Of a stretch of 64,000 nucleotides of DNA, positions 16,421 to 25,221 are shown piece by piece. This stretch comes from Prevotella sp. (GTDB lineage: Bacteria > Bacteroidota > Bacteroidia > Bacteroidales > Bacteroidaceae), in contig JAFPTC010000104.1 in the NCBI GenBank assembly GCA_017400455.1, positions 27,643 to 91,642 on the forward strand, given 5' to 3'. A program made the translations under genes and the position numbers. Positions within the stretch are counted from its first letter, which is position 1. Each line of letters begins with the position of its first letter. Under the pieces are notes generated by a model. That model ran no database searches. It was not told the origin of the DNA and saw only the letters and a list, made by a program, of their open reading frames with translations.

Positions 16421-18438
16421 AAGCGCCAGCGCAGCTGCAAGTCCAGGTCGCTCTGATGAGAATGAAGGATTTGCTGAAGTCCGCTGCCAATGGCGGAACG
16501 ATCGAAATAGTTGGTATATCCCAACCGCACAGCCAGGCTCAGGTTCGACGACAAGTCGGCCTGAGCCTGAACGTTTAGGCGCAGGCCGTGGCCGTAGTAG
16601 CTGGGGAAATAGAACTCGTGGCGCAGTTGCCGCTCGTAGACGTAGAGGCGGCTCTGATAGGAATCGGTGTCGAAGAGGGCTCCCATCATGCTCAGCTGCA
16701 CGGCGCGGTGGGTCCACAGCAGGTGCTGGCTCAGCATCCAGCCGTTGTCGGTCTGCGGGCTGCGCGTCTGGCTGAGGTCGAGCTGTGTCCGCCACGACCA
16801 GGGGCCTTGGCTGATGGTGGCCGAAAGGCGCTGCTGGTGACTGTTGTTGGCCGTGAGGGCCGTGTGCTGGGCGTTGTCCTTCTGGCGAAGCCGTGTGCGA
16901 TGGCGGGCCAGCAGCGTCCAGCGGCCCCGCTGCCAGGTGGCCTGCAAGAGGAAGTCCCAGGCGTGCGACGACTGCGACACCTGATAGCGCGCCCAGGGGA
17001 AATAGGCATAATCGGCATAGCCCTGCAGGCGCAGGTGGGCCAGGGGATTCCAGGTGGCCCCCACGTAGAGGCCACTCTCGTTCTGCGTGCGCGAGCCTTC
17101 GCCGAAGCTGTGACCATAGAGCGTGGTGTAGCGATAGCTGTAGAAGCGCTGTACGGCCAGCAGGCTGAGGCGCCCCGACGGCTGGAAGCTGAGGGCATTG
17201 GCCGTGGCCAGCGCCCCGTGGCCGTCGATGGCCGTCTCGCCGCTCAATGCCACGCGGTGATGGGTGTAGCCATAGTCGGCACTGGCGTTCAGGAAATGGC
17301 GTCCATGGGCGTAGTGGCGGCGAAAGAGTGTCTGTCGCTGGGGCTCCAGCCTGCGGTCGAGCTGCGAATAGGTGGCGGTGGCTCCCAGCCGCAAGGCCCC
17401 CCTATTATATATAATGTGTGCGCCGCCGGCGCCGATGTGGGTGTTGCCTTTCTTGTCCATTTCGGTGGGCGTGCGGTGATAGCCGCTGGTGATGAGCGTC
17501 TGCGCCTGGCCGTCGGCGGTGAGCGTGGCGTCGATGGGACGATACGAGGCAAATGCCGTGAGAAGCAGATGTGGCGTGTTGGGGGCGCGGGTGGTGCCGC
17601 TGCGAAGCAGATCCACCGTGGCGGCAGCCCCCTGGAAATAGTCGGCTTCCGAGCGTGAGGCGTGGGGCCTGACGGTGCTGATGCTGCGCCCCAGGCTTTG
17701 CAGCGTGGCCAGCTTGCCCAACTGGAAGCTCTGCCCCAGCACCAGGCCCATGCCTGCGGCCAGCTTGTAGCGGCCCGCCACTAAGCACTGGAGCCGGCCC
17801 ATCTGGCGCAGCTCCAAGTAGTAGGAATAGGCGTCATAGCCCCAGTTGTTGCCCTTGGCCAGAAACGGCTCGCCGGCGTCCTGCGCTGCCACGATGCCTA
17901 AGCGCAGGTGCTTCAGGCTGCTCAGTTCGTAGCGCAGCGTGTGGCGGTAGGGATAGCCCAGATAGCCGTTCTTGTCGCCACGCCGCTCGTAGAAGGGGAT
18001 GCGGCCCGTGAACGAGAGCGTGTGGCGGGCGTGGCGGAAAAGGGTGTCGAGACGGGGCGGGGGAGGGGTGACCTGCTCGTAGTCCTGGCCCACATAGACG
18101 AAAAAAGGCAGCAGGGAGAGCTGCTGGCGGTCGAGCGAGCGAATCATGCGCAGCTCGCCCAACGAGCGCATGGGGCCGTAGCGATAGAGATATTCCTGGA
18201 GGTCCATCACCTGCTGCGCCGAGAGGAAGGGCAACTGCTCCAGCTCCTCGCGGGTGCAGCGGTTCAGGTCTAAAGGATGGCTGGCGAGCTGCTCCAGCAG
18301 CTCATAGCTGTCTGTGAGCAGTTCGCCAGCCTCGTCGTCAGTGTCGGTGGTCATCACGTCGTCAAAGACTTGCTGCCACGACTGCGCCCTTGCAAACAAG
18401 GGCAATAATAGGAAGGCCCAAAGAATGGCGCAACGCAT
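16417..18438 (-). CDS. Helix-hairpin-helix protein with predicted outer-membrane beta-barrel
   Basis: 673 aa, not assigned to a named family. A signal peptide (ending LFARAQ) is followed by an HhH region (LDLNRCTREELEQLPFLSAQQVMDLQEYLYRYGPMRSLGELRMI, about 57-100). About 550 residues then alternate polar and aromatic residues in strand-like stretches (for example LRYELSSLKHLRLGIVAAQD and YSYYLELRQMGRLQCLVAGRYKLAAGMGLVLG) and end in Phe (LQLRWRF), the pattern of an outer-membrane barrel. Proteins of this shape are common in Bacteroidota and uncharacterised. A role in DNA or envelope transport is speculation. Confidence 0.7.
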   Translation of the reverse strand: MRCAILWAFLLLPLFARAQSWQQVFDDVMTTDTDDEAGELLTDSYELLEQLASHPLDLNRCTREELEQLPFLSAQQVMDLQEYLYRYGPMRSLGELRMIRSLDRQQLSLLPFFVYVGQDYEQVTPPPPRLDTLFRHARHTLSFTGRIPFYERRGDKNGYLGYPYRHTLRYELSSLKHLRLGIVAAQDAGEPFLAKGNNWGYDAYSYYLELRQMGRLQCLVAGRYKLAAGMGLVLGQSFQLGKLATLQSLGRSISTVRPHASRSEADYFQGAAATVDLLRSGTTRAPNTPHLLLTAFASYRPIDATLTADGQAQTLITSGYHRTPTEMDKKGNTHIGAGGAHIIYNRGALRLGATATYSQLDRRLEPQRQTLFRRHYAHGRHFLNASADYGYTHHRVALSGETAIDGHGALATANALSFQPSGRLSLLAVQRFYSYRYTTLYGHSFGEGSRTQNESGLYVGATWNPLAHLRLQGYADYAYFPWARYQVSQSSHAWDFLLQATWQRGRWTLLARHRTRLRQKDNAQHTALTANNSHQQRLSATISQGPWSWRTQLDLSQTRSPQTDNGWMLSQHLLWTHRAVQLSMMGALFDTDSYQSRLYVYERQLRHEFYFPSYYGHGLRLNVQAQADLSSNLSLAVRLGYTNYFDRSAIGSGLQQILHSHQSDLDLQLRWRF

Positions 18439-18441
18439 CAG

Positions 18442-19113
18442 TTACTGTGGCTGCTGCGGCGGATACTGAGGTTGCTGTGGGGGATATTGCGGCTGCTGCG
18501 GCGGATATTGTGGCTGCTGCGGCTGCTGGTAGTTGGGCTGCTGATAGTTAGGCTGCTGGGGCTGCTGTCCGTAGTAGGGCTGCTGAGGCTGCTGGCCGTA
18601 GGGAGGTTGCTGATAGCCGCTGTTCAGCTGTCCGTCGGGGTATTTGGGCGAAATGCCCCACTGGTTGGGGAAGGGCTGGCTGTCCTGGCACCAGAAGACG
18701 ATGAGAACGATGCCGATGATGCCTGCCACAATCATCAGGAAGCCTGCAATGGCTGCCAGGGTGCCGGCCGTGTCAAAAGCGCTGAATGAAGTGGCCGACT
18801 TGATAACCAATACCGAGATAACGGTCAGCAGAACGGCAAGAGCATAGATTCCGTAGAACACCCAGATGAGGGTTGGGCCCTTGCCAGTGTCGTGCATGCG
18901 GCGAACGGCCAGGGGGATGGTAGCAATGCCAAGGAGCAGGCTCAGGATGGGTCCTGCCACGGGAATAAGACTGAGGATAACGCTGGCAATGCCAACGACC
19001 AGCATGGTCCACCAAAACTCTGAGCGACGTGAACGCCCGTTCATGTCAGTAATCCGACTGAATGCCAGCTGAAGCGCTGGGCCAATCTCTAATTGAGGAA
19101 CTGCATTTACCAT
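18442..19113 (-). CDS. DUF805 membrane protein with Pro/Gln-rich C-terminal repeats
   Basis: 223 aa. The DUF805 core has four membrane segments at about 30-150 and the signatures RITDMNGRSRRSEFWW and PLAVRRMHDTGKGP. The C-terminus (about 165-223) is low complexity: YGQQPQQ and NYQQP units, then three QYPPQQP heptapeptides encoded by 21-bp tandem repeats (18442-18520). The family function is unknown. The repeat tail could vary in length. Its stop is 3 bp from the start of the HhH/barrel gene, so the two are probably co-transcribed. Confidence 0.85.
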   Translation of the reverse strand: MVNAVPQLEIGPALQLAFSRITDMNGRSRRSEFWWTMLVVGIASVILSLIPVAGPILSLLLGIATIPLAVRRMHDTGKGPTLIWVFYGIYALAVLLTVISVLVIKSATSFSAFDTAGTLAAIAGFLMIVAGIIGIVLIVFWCQDSQPFPNQWGISPKYPDGQLNSGYQQPPYGQQPQQPYYGQQPQQPNYQQPNYQQPQQPQYPPQQPQYPPQQPQYPPQQPQ

Positions 19114-19161
19114 AATTATAGTTTTTTATTGGTTAATAATAATAATTCTCAAAGTTTTCTG

Positions 19162-19169
19162 CAAAGTTA
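19162..19169 (-). promoter_or_regulatory. -7 element of the DUF805 gene
   Basis: TAACTTTG on the minus strand (complement of 19162-19169), giving a leader of about 45 nt. No TTTG is found at -33. Confidence 0.45.
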
Positions 19170-19319
19170 GCAAAAATTTTAACACGTGAAACGATTACTG
19201 CGTTAAAAATTATTAAAACAAGAGCTGTTTGTTCACAATTACCCAGTTCGATGGGCGGAAAGGGAACATGCTTCACACGAGGCCGGGCACGCGTGAAAAA
19301 ACAGGGGTGGCGAGTCTTG

Positions 19320-19402
19320 AAAATTTCTCACGTGAGATTTTTTTCTGGGAAGGCCTCCCGTGAAAAAATCTCACGTGAGATTTTTTTCTGCGGAGGCTCC
19401 GC
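19320..19402. repeat. 43-bp palindrome array, locus C (2 units), overlapping a gene end
   Basis: TCTCACGTGAGA starts at 19326 and 19369 (43 bp apart), with an AGGCCT-centred palindrome between and a GC-rich hairpin (GCGGAGGCTCCGC) at the right end. The array forms the last 20 or so codons and the stop of the gene at 19328-19810. Confidence 0.9.
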
Positions 19403-19810
19403 ATTTTTCTGGCGCGTGGGCGCAGGGAAAACGCGGCTGATGGCGACGCTGATAACGGCGAGCGCTAAGTAGATCCACAGGCCTATGCCGGGGTTGGGCT
19501 TGCTGGCCAAGAGCAGCAGCACCACCAGCAGGGCGGAAACGATGGCGGGCAGGCCCAGGAGCCATTGGGGCACGTGCCGCCTGACGAGGGCCACCAAGGC
19601 GAGGCATAGCGGGGCCAGCACCAGTAAGGCCAGCAGCAGAAAGGCAATGGTCTGGCTGACGCCGCCATTGACCAGTCGCTGAATCTTGTGGGGCAATTCA
19701 AAAAGGGTGAAGCGATAGCTCATCAGGTTCACTAAAGGCAGCAGCAGGGCCACGGCCAGCATGGCTGCGGAGAGACAAAGCGTGAGGATGGTGGGTTTGG
19801 ATGCTTTCAT
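19328..19810 (-). CDS. Small four-TM membrane protein, function unknown
   Basis: 160 aa. Four hydrophobic segments lie at about 8-30, 52-78, 85-103 and 108-128. I do not recognise the family. The last 20 or so residues (KKISREIFSREAFPEKNLT) are not a conserved tail: they are translated from the 43-bp palindrome array, and the stop codon TGA is inside the array's CACGTGAGA motif. The original stop was probably lost when the repeat arrived. It starts 4 bp after the stop of waaA, so it sits in the gltX-waaA operon. Confidence 0.65.
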   Translation of the reverse strand: MKASKPTILTLCLSAAMLAVALLLPLVNLMSYRFTLFELPHKIQRLVNGGVSQTIAFLLLALLVLAPLCLALVALVRRHVPQWLLGLPAIVSALLVVLLLLASKPNPGIGLWIYLALAVISVAISRVFPAPTRQKNAEPPQKKISREIFSREAFPEKNLT

Positions 19811-19814
19811 AAGA

Positions 19815-21056
19815 CTATCGTGGCATGACGTCAGACAATATTTTCTGGGTGGCGCCCATGAGGCTCACCACGTAGTCGCCCGCCTGCTGGCCGGCGTGGG
19901 CCAGCGCGTTGGCGTCGGCCTCGAAGCGCTGCATCAGCTGGGCAAAGTCGTCGTAGCTGCTTATCTCCAAGCCTCCGCCGCAGGCCTTCAGCCCCTGGGC
20001 CTCCTGGAACTTCTTGTTCTCGGGTCCGAAGATGACGGGCTTGCCCCACACGGCCGCCTCCAACGTGTTGTGGATGCTCACGCCGAAGCCGCCGCCCACG
20101 TAGCAGACGGAGGCATAGCGATAGATGCTGCTGAGCAGTCCGAAGCAGTCGATGATGAGGGCGCTGGGCTCGTTGGCCGTAGGCACGGGGGCCTTGGCGT
20201 TTTCCAGCTGGGTGTAGCGGGTCACGTGCCAGCCCTGCAGCTGCTTCTCAATCTGCTGCAGGTGGTCTTCGCCGATGACGTGGGGAGCGATGATGAGCTT
20301 CCAGTCCTTGTGCTGCTGGAAGTAGCGGATGAAAATCTCCTCGTCGGGTGGCCAGCTGCTGCCGGCTACGAATACCTTGGGCTGCTGCCCCAAGAAGGCG
20401 TCGATGGCGGGCAGGTCCTTGGCGGCCTCCTTGATTTGCAAAACACGGTCGAAACGGGTGTCGCCCACGACGGTGACGTTGTCAATGCCTATCGTGGCCA
20501 GCAGCTGGCGGCTCTTCTCGTTCTGAACGTAGAAGCGCGTGAAGCATTTCAGCACGCGGCCGTACTGATGCCCGTACCAGCGGAAGAAAATCTGGCCCTC
20601 GCGAAAGATGCTGCTCACGCTGAATACCGGCACGCCCCTGTGCTTGAGGATGTGCAGATAGTTATACCAAAATTCGTACTTGATGAAGAAAGCCATCTCG
20701 GGCCGGATGAGGCGCAGGAAGCGGCGGGCGTTGCGGATGGTGTCGAGTGGCAGGTAGCAGATGATGTCGGCGCCCTTGTAGTCCTTGCGCACCTCGTAGC
20801 CCGAGGGCGAGAAGAAGGTGAGCAGAATCTTCAGCTCGGGATGGTCGCGGCGCAGCTGCTCCATCAGCGGGCGCCCCTGCTCAAACTCACCCAGCGAGGC
20901 AGCGTGGAACCACACGTAGTGCGCTCCTGGCTCCACCTGTTCGCGCAGCACCCTGAAGGCGTCGCGCTCGCCGCGCCACATCTTCCTCACCTTCTCATTG
21001 AAGCGGCTGTAGATGGCCACCCCCAAGAGATATATGTATATGATGATATTATACAT
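19815..21056 (-). CDS. waaA: 3-deoxy-D-manno-octulosonic acid (Kdo) transferase
   Basis: Transfers Kdo from CMP-Kdo to lipid A precursor on the cytoplasmic face of the inner membrane. 413 aa. An N-terminal membrane anchor ([19 protein letters not shown]) precedes the GT-B N-domain with the catalytic Glu motif HAASLGEFEQGRPL (about 50-62). The C-domain contains YVGGGFGVSIHNTLEAAVWGKPVIFGPENKKFQEA. The start is the ATG at 21056, whose A is the last base of the gltX stop. A TTG three bases upstream is less likely. The tight junction implies translational coupling. Confidence 0.94.
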   Translation of the reverse strand: MYNIIIYIYLLGVAIYSRFNEKVRKMWRGERDAFRVLREQVEPGAHYVWFHAASLGEFEQGRPLMEQLRRDHPELKILLTFFSPSGYEVRKDYKGADIICYLPLDTIRNARRFLRLIRPEMAFFIKYEFWYNYLHILKHRGVPVFSVSSIFREGQIFFRWYGHQYGRVLKCFTRFYVQNEKSRQLLATIGIDNVTVVGDTRFDRVLQIKEAAKDLPAIDAFLGQQPKVFVAGSSWPPDEEIFIRYFQQHKDWKLIIAPHVIGEDHLQQIEKQLQGWHVTRYTQLENAKAPVPTANEPSALIIDCFGLLSSIYRYASVCYVGGGFGVSIHNTLEAAVWGKPVIFGPENKKFQEAQGLKACGGGLEISSYDDFAQLMQRFEADANALAHAGQQAGDYVVSLMGATQKILSDVMPR

Positions 21057-22603
21057 CAAGCCAGAACTTCGATTGCCCGTCGTGTGCGGCGAAGGGTCTC
21101 ATCCTTCCCTAAGAAAGCGGAGATGTCGAACATGCCGGGGCCCTTGCCCTCGCCGACGAGTGCCAGGCGCCAGGCATTCATCACGTTGCCCAGTTTGTAT
21201 CCCTTCTCCTCGATCCATGCATGAACGGTCTTCTCCTGATTCTCCAGCGAGAAGTCGTCCAGCTGTTCGAGTACCGTGCAAAGCTCGGTCAGCGTCTGGG
21301 CGGAGCCAGGCTCGCCCCCCTCGGGAGAGGCAGAGGGCGCTTTCCAGCGTTTCTTTGCCGTCTTCTCGTCATACTGCGTGGGGGCCTCGAAGAAGAACGA
21401 GCACAGCGGCCACAGCTCCTTGACAAACGAGACGCGGTCCTTCATCATGCTCACCACCTGCGTGATGCGCTCCAGCGAGTCCGTCACGCCGTGCTGGCGG
21501 CACTCTGGCTCCCACAGGGCGGCTATCTCCTCGGCGCTCTTCCTCAGGATATACTCATGGTTGAACCAGATGCCCTTCTCGTAGGCGAACTTTGCGCCAG
21601 CCTTCGAGCACTTGGTGATGTCGAACAGCGGCACCAGCTCGTCGAGCGTGAACAGCTCCTGCTCGCCGCCAGGGTTCCAGCCCAGCAGGGCCAGGAAATT
21701 GACCACGGCCTCAGGGAAATAGCCCTGTTCGCGATAGCCCTTGGCTGTGACAGCCCCCGTTTCGTCTTTCCAGTCAAGCGGGAAGACGGGGAAGCCCAGC
21801 CGGTCGCCGTCGCGCTTCGATAGCTTTCCCTTGCCGTCGGGCTTGAGCAGCAGCGGCAGGTGGGCAAAGCGCGGCATGGTGTCCTGCCAGCCGAAAGCCT
21901 GATAGAGCAGCACGTGGAGCGGGGCCGACGGCAGCCACTCCTCGCCGCGAATGACGTGTGTGATCTCCATCAGGTGGTCATCGACGATGTTGGCCAGATG
22001 GTAGGTGGGCAGCTGGTCGGCACTCTTGTAGAGCACTTTGTCGTCGAGGATGTCGCTCTTCACGTGCACCTCGCCGCGAATCATGTCGTCGACCAGCACT
22101 TCCTGGCCGGCGTCGATTTTGAAGCGCACCACATACTGCTGTCCGTCGGCTATGAGGCGGTCTACCTCTTCCTTGGGCAGCGTCAGCGAGTTGCGCATCT
22201 GAAGGCGCGTATGGTTGTCGTATTGGAAGTTCTCTATCTCCTTGCGCTTGGCGTCGAGCTCTTCGGGCGTGTCGAAGGCAATGTAGGCCTTGCCGTTGTC
22301 GAGCAGTTGCTGGACATACTTCTTGTAGATGTCGCGGCGCTCGCTCTGCCGATAGGGTCCGTAGTTGCCGCCGAAGCTGACGCCCTCGTCGAACTGGATG
22401 CCCAGCCAGCGGAATGCCTCAATGATATAGGCCTCGGCTCCGGGCACGAAGCGGGTGCTGTCGGTGTCCTCAATGCGGAACACCAGGTCGCCTCCATGCT
22501 GGCGGGCAAACAGGTAATTATACAAGGCGGTTCGCACGCCGCCGATATGCAGTGGCCCCGTGGGGCTGGGTGCAAAGCGCACCCTTACTCTTCTCTCTGA
22601 CAT
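21056..22603 (-). CDS. gltX: Glutamyl-tRNA synthetase
   Basis: Class I aminoacyl-tRNA synthetase charging tRNA-Glu. 515 aa. The HIGH-type motif is [25 protein letters not shown] and the KMSKS-type motif is KLSKRDGD (about 255). An anticodon-binding helical domain follows. Length and motifs are typical of bacterial GluRS. First gene of a gltX-waaA-membrane protein unit, with a -7 box TAACTTTG about 34 nt upstream. Confidence 0.96.
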   Translation of the reverse strand: MSERRVRVRFAPSPTGPLHIGGVRTALYNYLFARQHGGDLVFRIEDTDSTRFVPGAEAYIIEAFRWLGIQFDEGVSFGGNYGPYRQSERRDIYKKYVQQLLDNGKAYIAFDTPEELDAKRKEIENFQYDNHTRLQMRNSLTLPKEEVDRLIADGQQYVVRFKIDAGQEVLVDDMIRGEVHVKSDILDDKVLYKSADQLPTYHLANIVDDHLMEITHVIRGEEWLPSAPLHVLLYQAFGWQDTMPRFAHLPLLLKPDGKGKLSKRDGDRLGFPVFPLDWKDETGAVTAKGYREQGYFPEAVVNFLALLGWNPGGEQELFTLDELVPLFDITKCSKAGAKFAYEKGIWFNHEYILRKSAEEIAALWEPECRQHGVTDSLERITQVVSMMKDRVSFVKELWPLCSFFFEAPTQYDEKTAKKRWKAPSASPEGGEPGSAQTLTELCTVLEQLDDFSLENQEKTVHAWIEEKGYKLGNVMNAWRLALVGEGKGPGMFDISAFLGKDETLRRTRRAIEVLA

Positions 22604-22636
22604 TAACTTTTTTCTTTATTGACTGAATAATGTGTG

Positions 22637-22644
22637 CAAAGTTA
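22637..22644 (-). promoter_or_regulatory. -7 element of the gltX operon
   Basis: TAACTTTG on the minus strand (complement of 22637-22644), followed by GCAC. Leader of about 30 nt. No clear -33 TTTG. Confidence 0.5.
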
Positions 22645-22682
22645 CAAAAAAATCACGCAGTACACGCATTTTCTTCCGATTT

Positions 22683-22716
22683 TTTGTGGTGGTAACGGCA
22701 AAATTTCTTATTTTTG
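22683..22716 (+). promoter_or_regulatory. Promoter of the 7TM-HD gene
   Basis: TTTG (22683-22686) and TATTTTTG (22709-22716) are 22 bp apart, slightly longer than usual. Leader of about 18 nt, with a purine-rich AGGAAA ahead of the ATG. Confidence 0.55.
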
Positions 22717-22737
22717 CAGTCAGAAAGGAAATGAACA

Positions 22738-24783
22738 ATGATTAATTTCAATTTGAAAACCCAACTGTCGTGGCGCGACGTGGCCGTGCGCACGGCCTTC
22801 ATAGTGGTCACCGTGGTGGCCATTGTGTGGACCATGCCCCACGACACGCGCTTCAATTTCAAGATAGTGAAAGGCACGCCGTGGGGCTACAGCGACCTGA
22901 CGGCTCCCTTCGACTTCCCCGTCTACAAGAGCGAGGCCATGCTGGAGAGCGAGCGCGCCGAGCTGCTGAAGGACTTCAAGCCCTATTACACCTACGATGA
23001 GGACGTGGCCCACCACCAGACCAGCCTGTTCCGCCAGCAGTGGAGCCGCCTGAAGGAGATGCCACCCAGCCAGCTGAAGATAGTCATCAGCAACCGGCTG
23101 AACGCCCTTTACAACCGTGGTATCATCGACACGCTGGAACCCCTTGAGGGCGACACCACGCAGACCGTCTGGCGCGTCATGGGCGAGTCGGCCGTGCTCT
23201 TCAACCTCGGCCAGGTGCTCACGCCCAAGCAGGCCTATGAAATGCTGTTGCAGGACACCACCGTGCGCACCTTTGCCGACCAGCTGAAGGACCTGAACCT
23301 GAACGAATTCATCGTGCCCAACCTGCTCTACGACAGCGTTCACAGCCAGACGGCCCTCGACGAGCTGTTGCGCAGCGTGGCGCCCAGCAGCAAGCTGGTG
23401 CAGCGCGGACAGAAGATCATCAGCCGAGGCGACATCGTCGACGAAGACTCCTACCTGGTGCTGCAGTCGTTCCAGAAAGAGTTCGACCTGCGCCAGGAGT
23501 CCAACCAGAGCGGGCTCACCATGGCGGGACGCGCCCTCTATGTGTTCATCCTCATCCTGCTCTTCACCATCTATCTCAGCGTCTACCGCAAGGACTATTT
23601 CAGCAGCATCCGCTCGGCGGGTATGCTCTACGTGCTCATCATCCTCTTCACCCTGCTGGCCTCGCTGCTGGTGGGCCATTCGCTGCTCCACGTCTATATC
23701 ATTCCCTTCGCCATCGTGCCCATCTTCGTGAGGGTGTTCATGGACTCGCGCACGGCCCTGATGACCCACCTCACGCTGGTGCTCATCTGCGCCTCCATGC
23801 TGCAGCTGCCCCTTGAGTTCATAGCCGTCGAGGCGGTGGGCGGCCTGGCCGTGGTGTTCGCCCTGCGCGAGCTGAGCAGCCGCTCGCAGTTCTTCTGGAC
23901 GGCCGCCATCTTCCTCCTCGCGGCCACGGCCACGCGCTTTGCCATCTACCTCATCCGCAGGGGCGACATCTCGTCGTTCGACCCCTCCGACTATTACTAT
24001 CTCATCATGTGTGCCGTCATCGTCTTCTGCTCCTATCCCCTGCTCTATGTCATCGAGAAGACCTTCGGCTTCATCAGCGACATCACGCTCATCGAGCTGT
24101 CGAACACCAACAAGGACTTGCTGCGCCGCATGAGCGAGGAGGCCCCTGGCACCTTCAACCACTCCATCCAGGTGGGCAACCTGGCTGCCGAGATAGCCCG
24201 CAAGATCGATGCCAACGCCCAGCTGGTGCGCACGGGCGCCCTCTATCATGACATAGGCAAGATCCAGAACCCCATCTACTTCACCGAGAACCAGTCGGGC
24301 GGCATCTCGCCCCACGAGCACCTGACCTACATCGAGAGCGCCCAGACCATCATCAGCCACGTCACCGAAGGTCTCCGCCTGGCCGACAAATATCATCTGC
24401 CGCGCCAGATTCGTGACCTCATAGCCACCCATCACGGCCAGGGCAAGGCGAAGTATTTCTATGTGAAGTACAAAAACGAGCATCCCGACGAGCCCGTCGA
24501 CGACCTGCTGTTCACCTATCCCGGCCCCAATCCCTTCACCAAGGAACAGGCCATACTGATGATGGCCGACGCCGTGGAGGCTGCCTCGCGCTCGCTGCCC
24601 GACTACACCGAGCAGAGCATCCGCACGCTGGTGGAGCGCATCATCGACTCGCAGGTGCAAGACGGCTTCTTCCGCGAGTGCCCCATCACCTTCCGCGACA
24701 TTCAGTATTCCAAGACCGTGCTCATCGAGAAGCTGAAAACCATCTACCACACGCGCATCAGTTATCCCGAGGAAAAGAAGTAG
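22738..24783 (+). CDS. 7TM-HD domain protein, PgpH-like cyclic-di-AMP phosphodiesterase
   Basis: 681 aa. The order is an N-terminal TM helix, an extracytoplasmic 7TMR-HDED region (about 45-265), seven membrane segments (about 265-460), and a cytoplasmic HD hydrolase domain with FNHSIQVGNLAAEIARKI, GALYHDIGKIQNPIYFTENQ, HEHL and ATHHGQGKAKYFY. HD, the following His residues and Asp are all present, so the enzyme should be active. In PgpH this hydrolyses c-di-AMP, and the substrate here is inferred from the family. A short out-of-frame ATG at 22731 is followed by an early stop. Confidence 0.9.
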   Translation: MINFNLKTQLSWRDVAVRTAFIVVTVVAIVWTMPHDTRFNFKIVKGTPWGYSDLTAPFDFPVYKSEAMLESERAELLKDFKPYYTYDEDVAHHQTSLFRQQWSRLKEMPPSQLKIVISNRLNALYNRGIIDTLEPLEGDTTQTVWRVMGESAVLFNLGQVLTPKQAYEMLLQDTTVRTFADQLKDLNLNEFIVPNLLYDSVHSQTALDELLRSVAPSSKLVQRGQKIISRGDIVDEDSYLVLQSFQKEFDLRQESNQSGLTMAGRALYVFILILLFTIYLSVYRKDYFSSIRSAGMLYVLIILFTLLASLLVGHSLLHVYIIPFAIVPIFVRVFMDSRTALMTHLTLVLICASMLQLPLEFIAVEAVGGLAVVFALRELSSRSQFFWTAAIFLLAATATRFAIYLIRRGDISSFDPSDYYYLIMCAVIVFCSYPLLYVIEKTFGFISDITLIELSNTNKDLLRRMSEEAPGTFNHSIQVGNLAAEIARKIDANAQLVRTGALYHDIGKIQNPIYFTENQSGGISPHEHLTYIESAQTIISHVTEGLRLADKYHLPRQIRDLIATHHGQGKAKYFYVKYKNEHPDEPVDDLLFTYPGPNPFTKEQAILMMADAVEAASRSLPDYTEQSIRTLVERIIDSQVQDGFFRECPITFRDIQYSKTVLIEKLKTIYHTRISYPEEKK

Positions 24784-24877
24784 TGGCGCCGCGCAAAAAT
24801 TTCTCACGTGAGATTTTTTTCTGGGAAGGCCTCCCGTGAAAAAATCTCACGTGAGATATTTTCATGGGGCGCCCCCT
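24784..24877. repeat. 43-bp palindrome array, locus D (2 units)
   Basis: TCTCACGTGAGA starts at 24802 and 24845, 43 bp apart. The GC caps are GGCGCCGCGC on the left and GGGGCGCCCC on the right. It lies just after the stop of the 7TM-HD gene and before the riboswitch promoter. Confidence 0.9.
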
Positions 24878-24942
24878 CAGCCGCTTCGGGGCGTCCTTCA
24901 TCATAATAATTAGGTATAGCGAGGCGGTTTTCTTTCCTTTTT

Positions 24943-24974
24943 TTTGGATGTTTCTTTAGTTCTTTGTAATTTTG
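24943..24974 (+). promoter_or_regulatory. Promoter of the cobalamin-riboswitch operon
   Basis: TTTG (24943-24946) and TAATTTTG (24967-24974) are exactly 20 bp apart. Transcription should start near 24979, just before the riboswitch. Confidence 0.75.
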
Positions 24975-24984
24975 CACCCGAAAA

Positions 24985-25152
24985 ATGGTGATGCCCCGTC
25001 CCAAGCCGGGCGGAGCAGAGAGGGAATCAGGTGAAAATCCTGAGCAGTGCCCGCTACTGTCATCTCCGTTATGGGAAGCCCACACAGGCAAGCCACTGAG
25101 GATCGGCCTCGGGAAGGCGGACTTCCAGGAGAGAGCCAGGAAACCTGCCTTT
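24985..25152 (+). ncRNA. Cobalamin riboswitch
   Basis: RNA aptamer for adenosyl- or methylcobalamin controlling the four-gene operon downstream. Conserved blocks in order are AGAGGGAA (25018-25026), GGTGAAAATCC (25030-25040), the block around GCCCGCTACTGT (ending 25060), GGGAAGC, AAGCCACTGA (25090-25099), GGGAAGGC and the B12 box AGCCAGGAAACCTGCC (25134-25149). A hairpin at about 25167-25198 (TGCCAGG...CCTGGCA) lies between the aptamer and the start codon and has no U-tract after it. Control at the level of translation is therefore more likely than termination. Confidence 0.93.
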
Positions 25153-25221
25153 TTCTCAGCAATAACTGCCAGGGCTTCGGGGAAACAAAGCCTGGCAACG
25201 AGGAAAAAACGAAAGAAAAGA

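Noticed and set aside
22720-24807. Long antisense open frame (about 695 codons) opposite the 7TM-HD gene
   Set aside because: It is a shadow of a GC-rich, strongly codon-biased gene on the other strand. The translation is low-complexity (His, Gly, Glu rich) with no domain. The same holds for other long antisense frames, such as 4844-6190, 38583-40709, 42494-44320 and 48689-50059.
24985-25221. N-terminal extension of cbiK1 from ATG 24985
   Set aside because: It would be translated through the cobalamin riboswitch. The ATG at 25222 starts a proper signal peptide.
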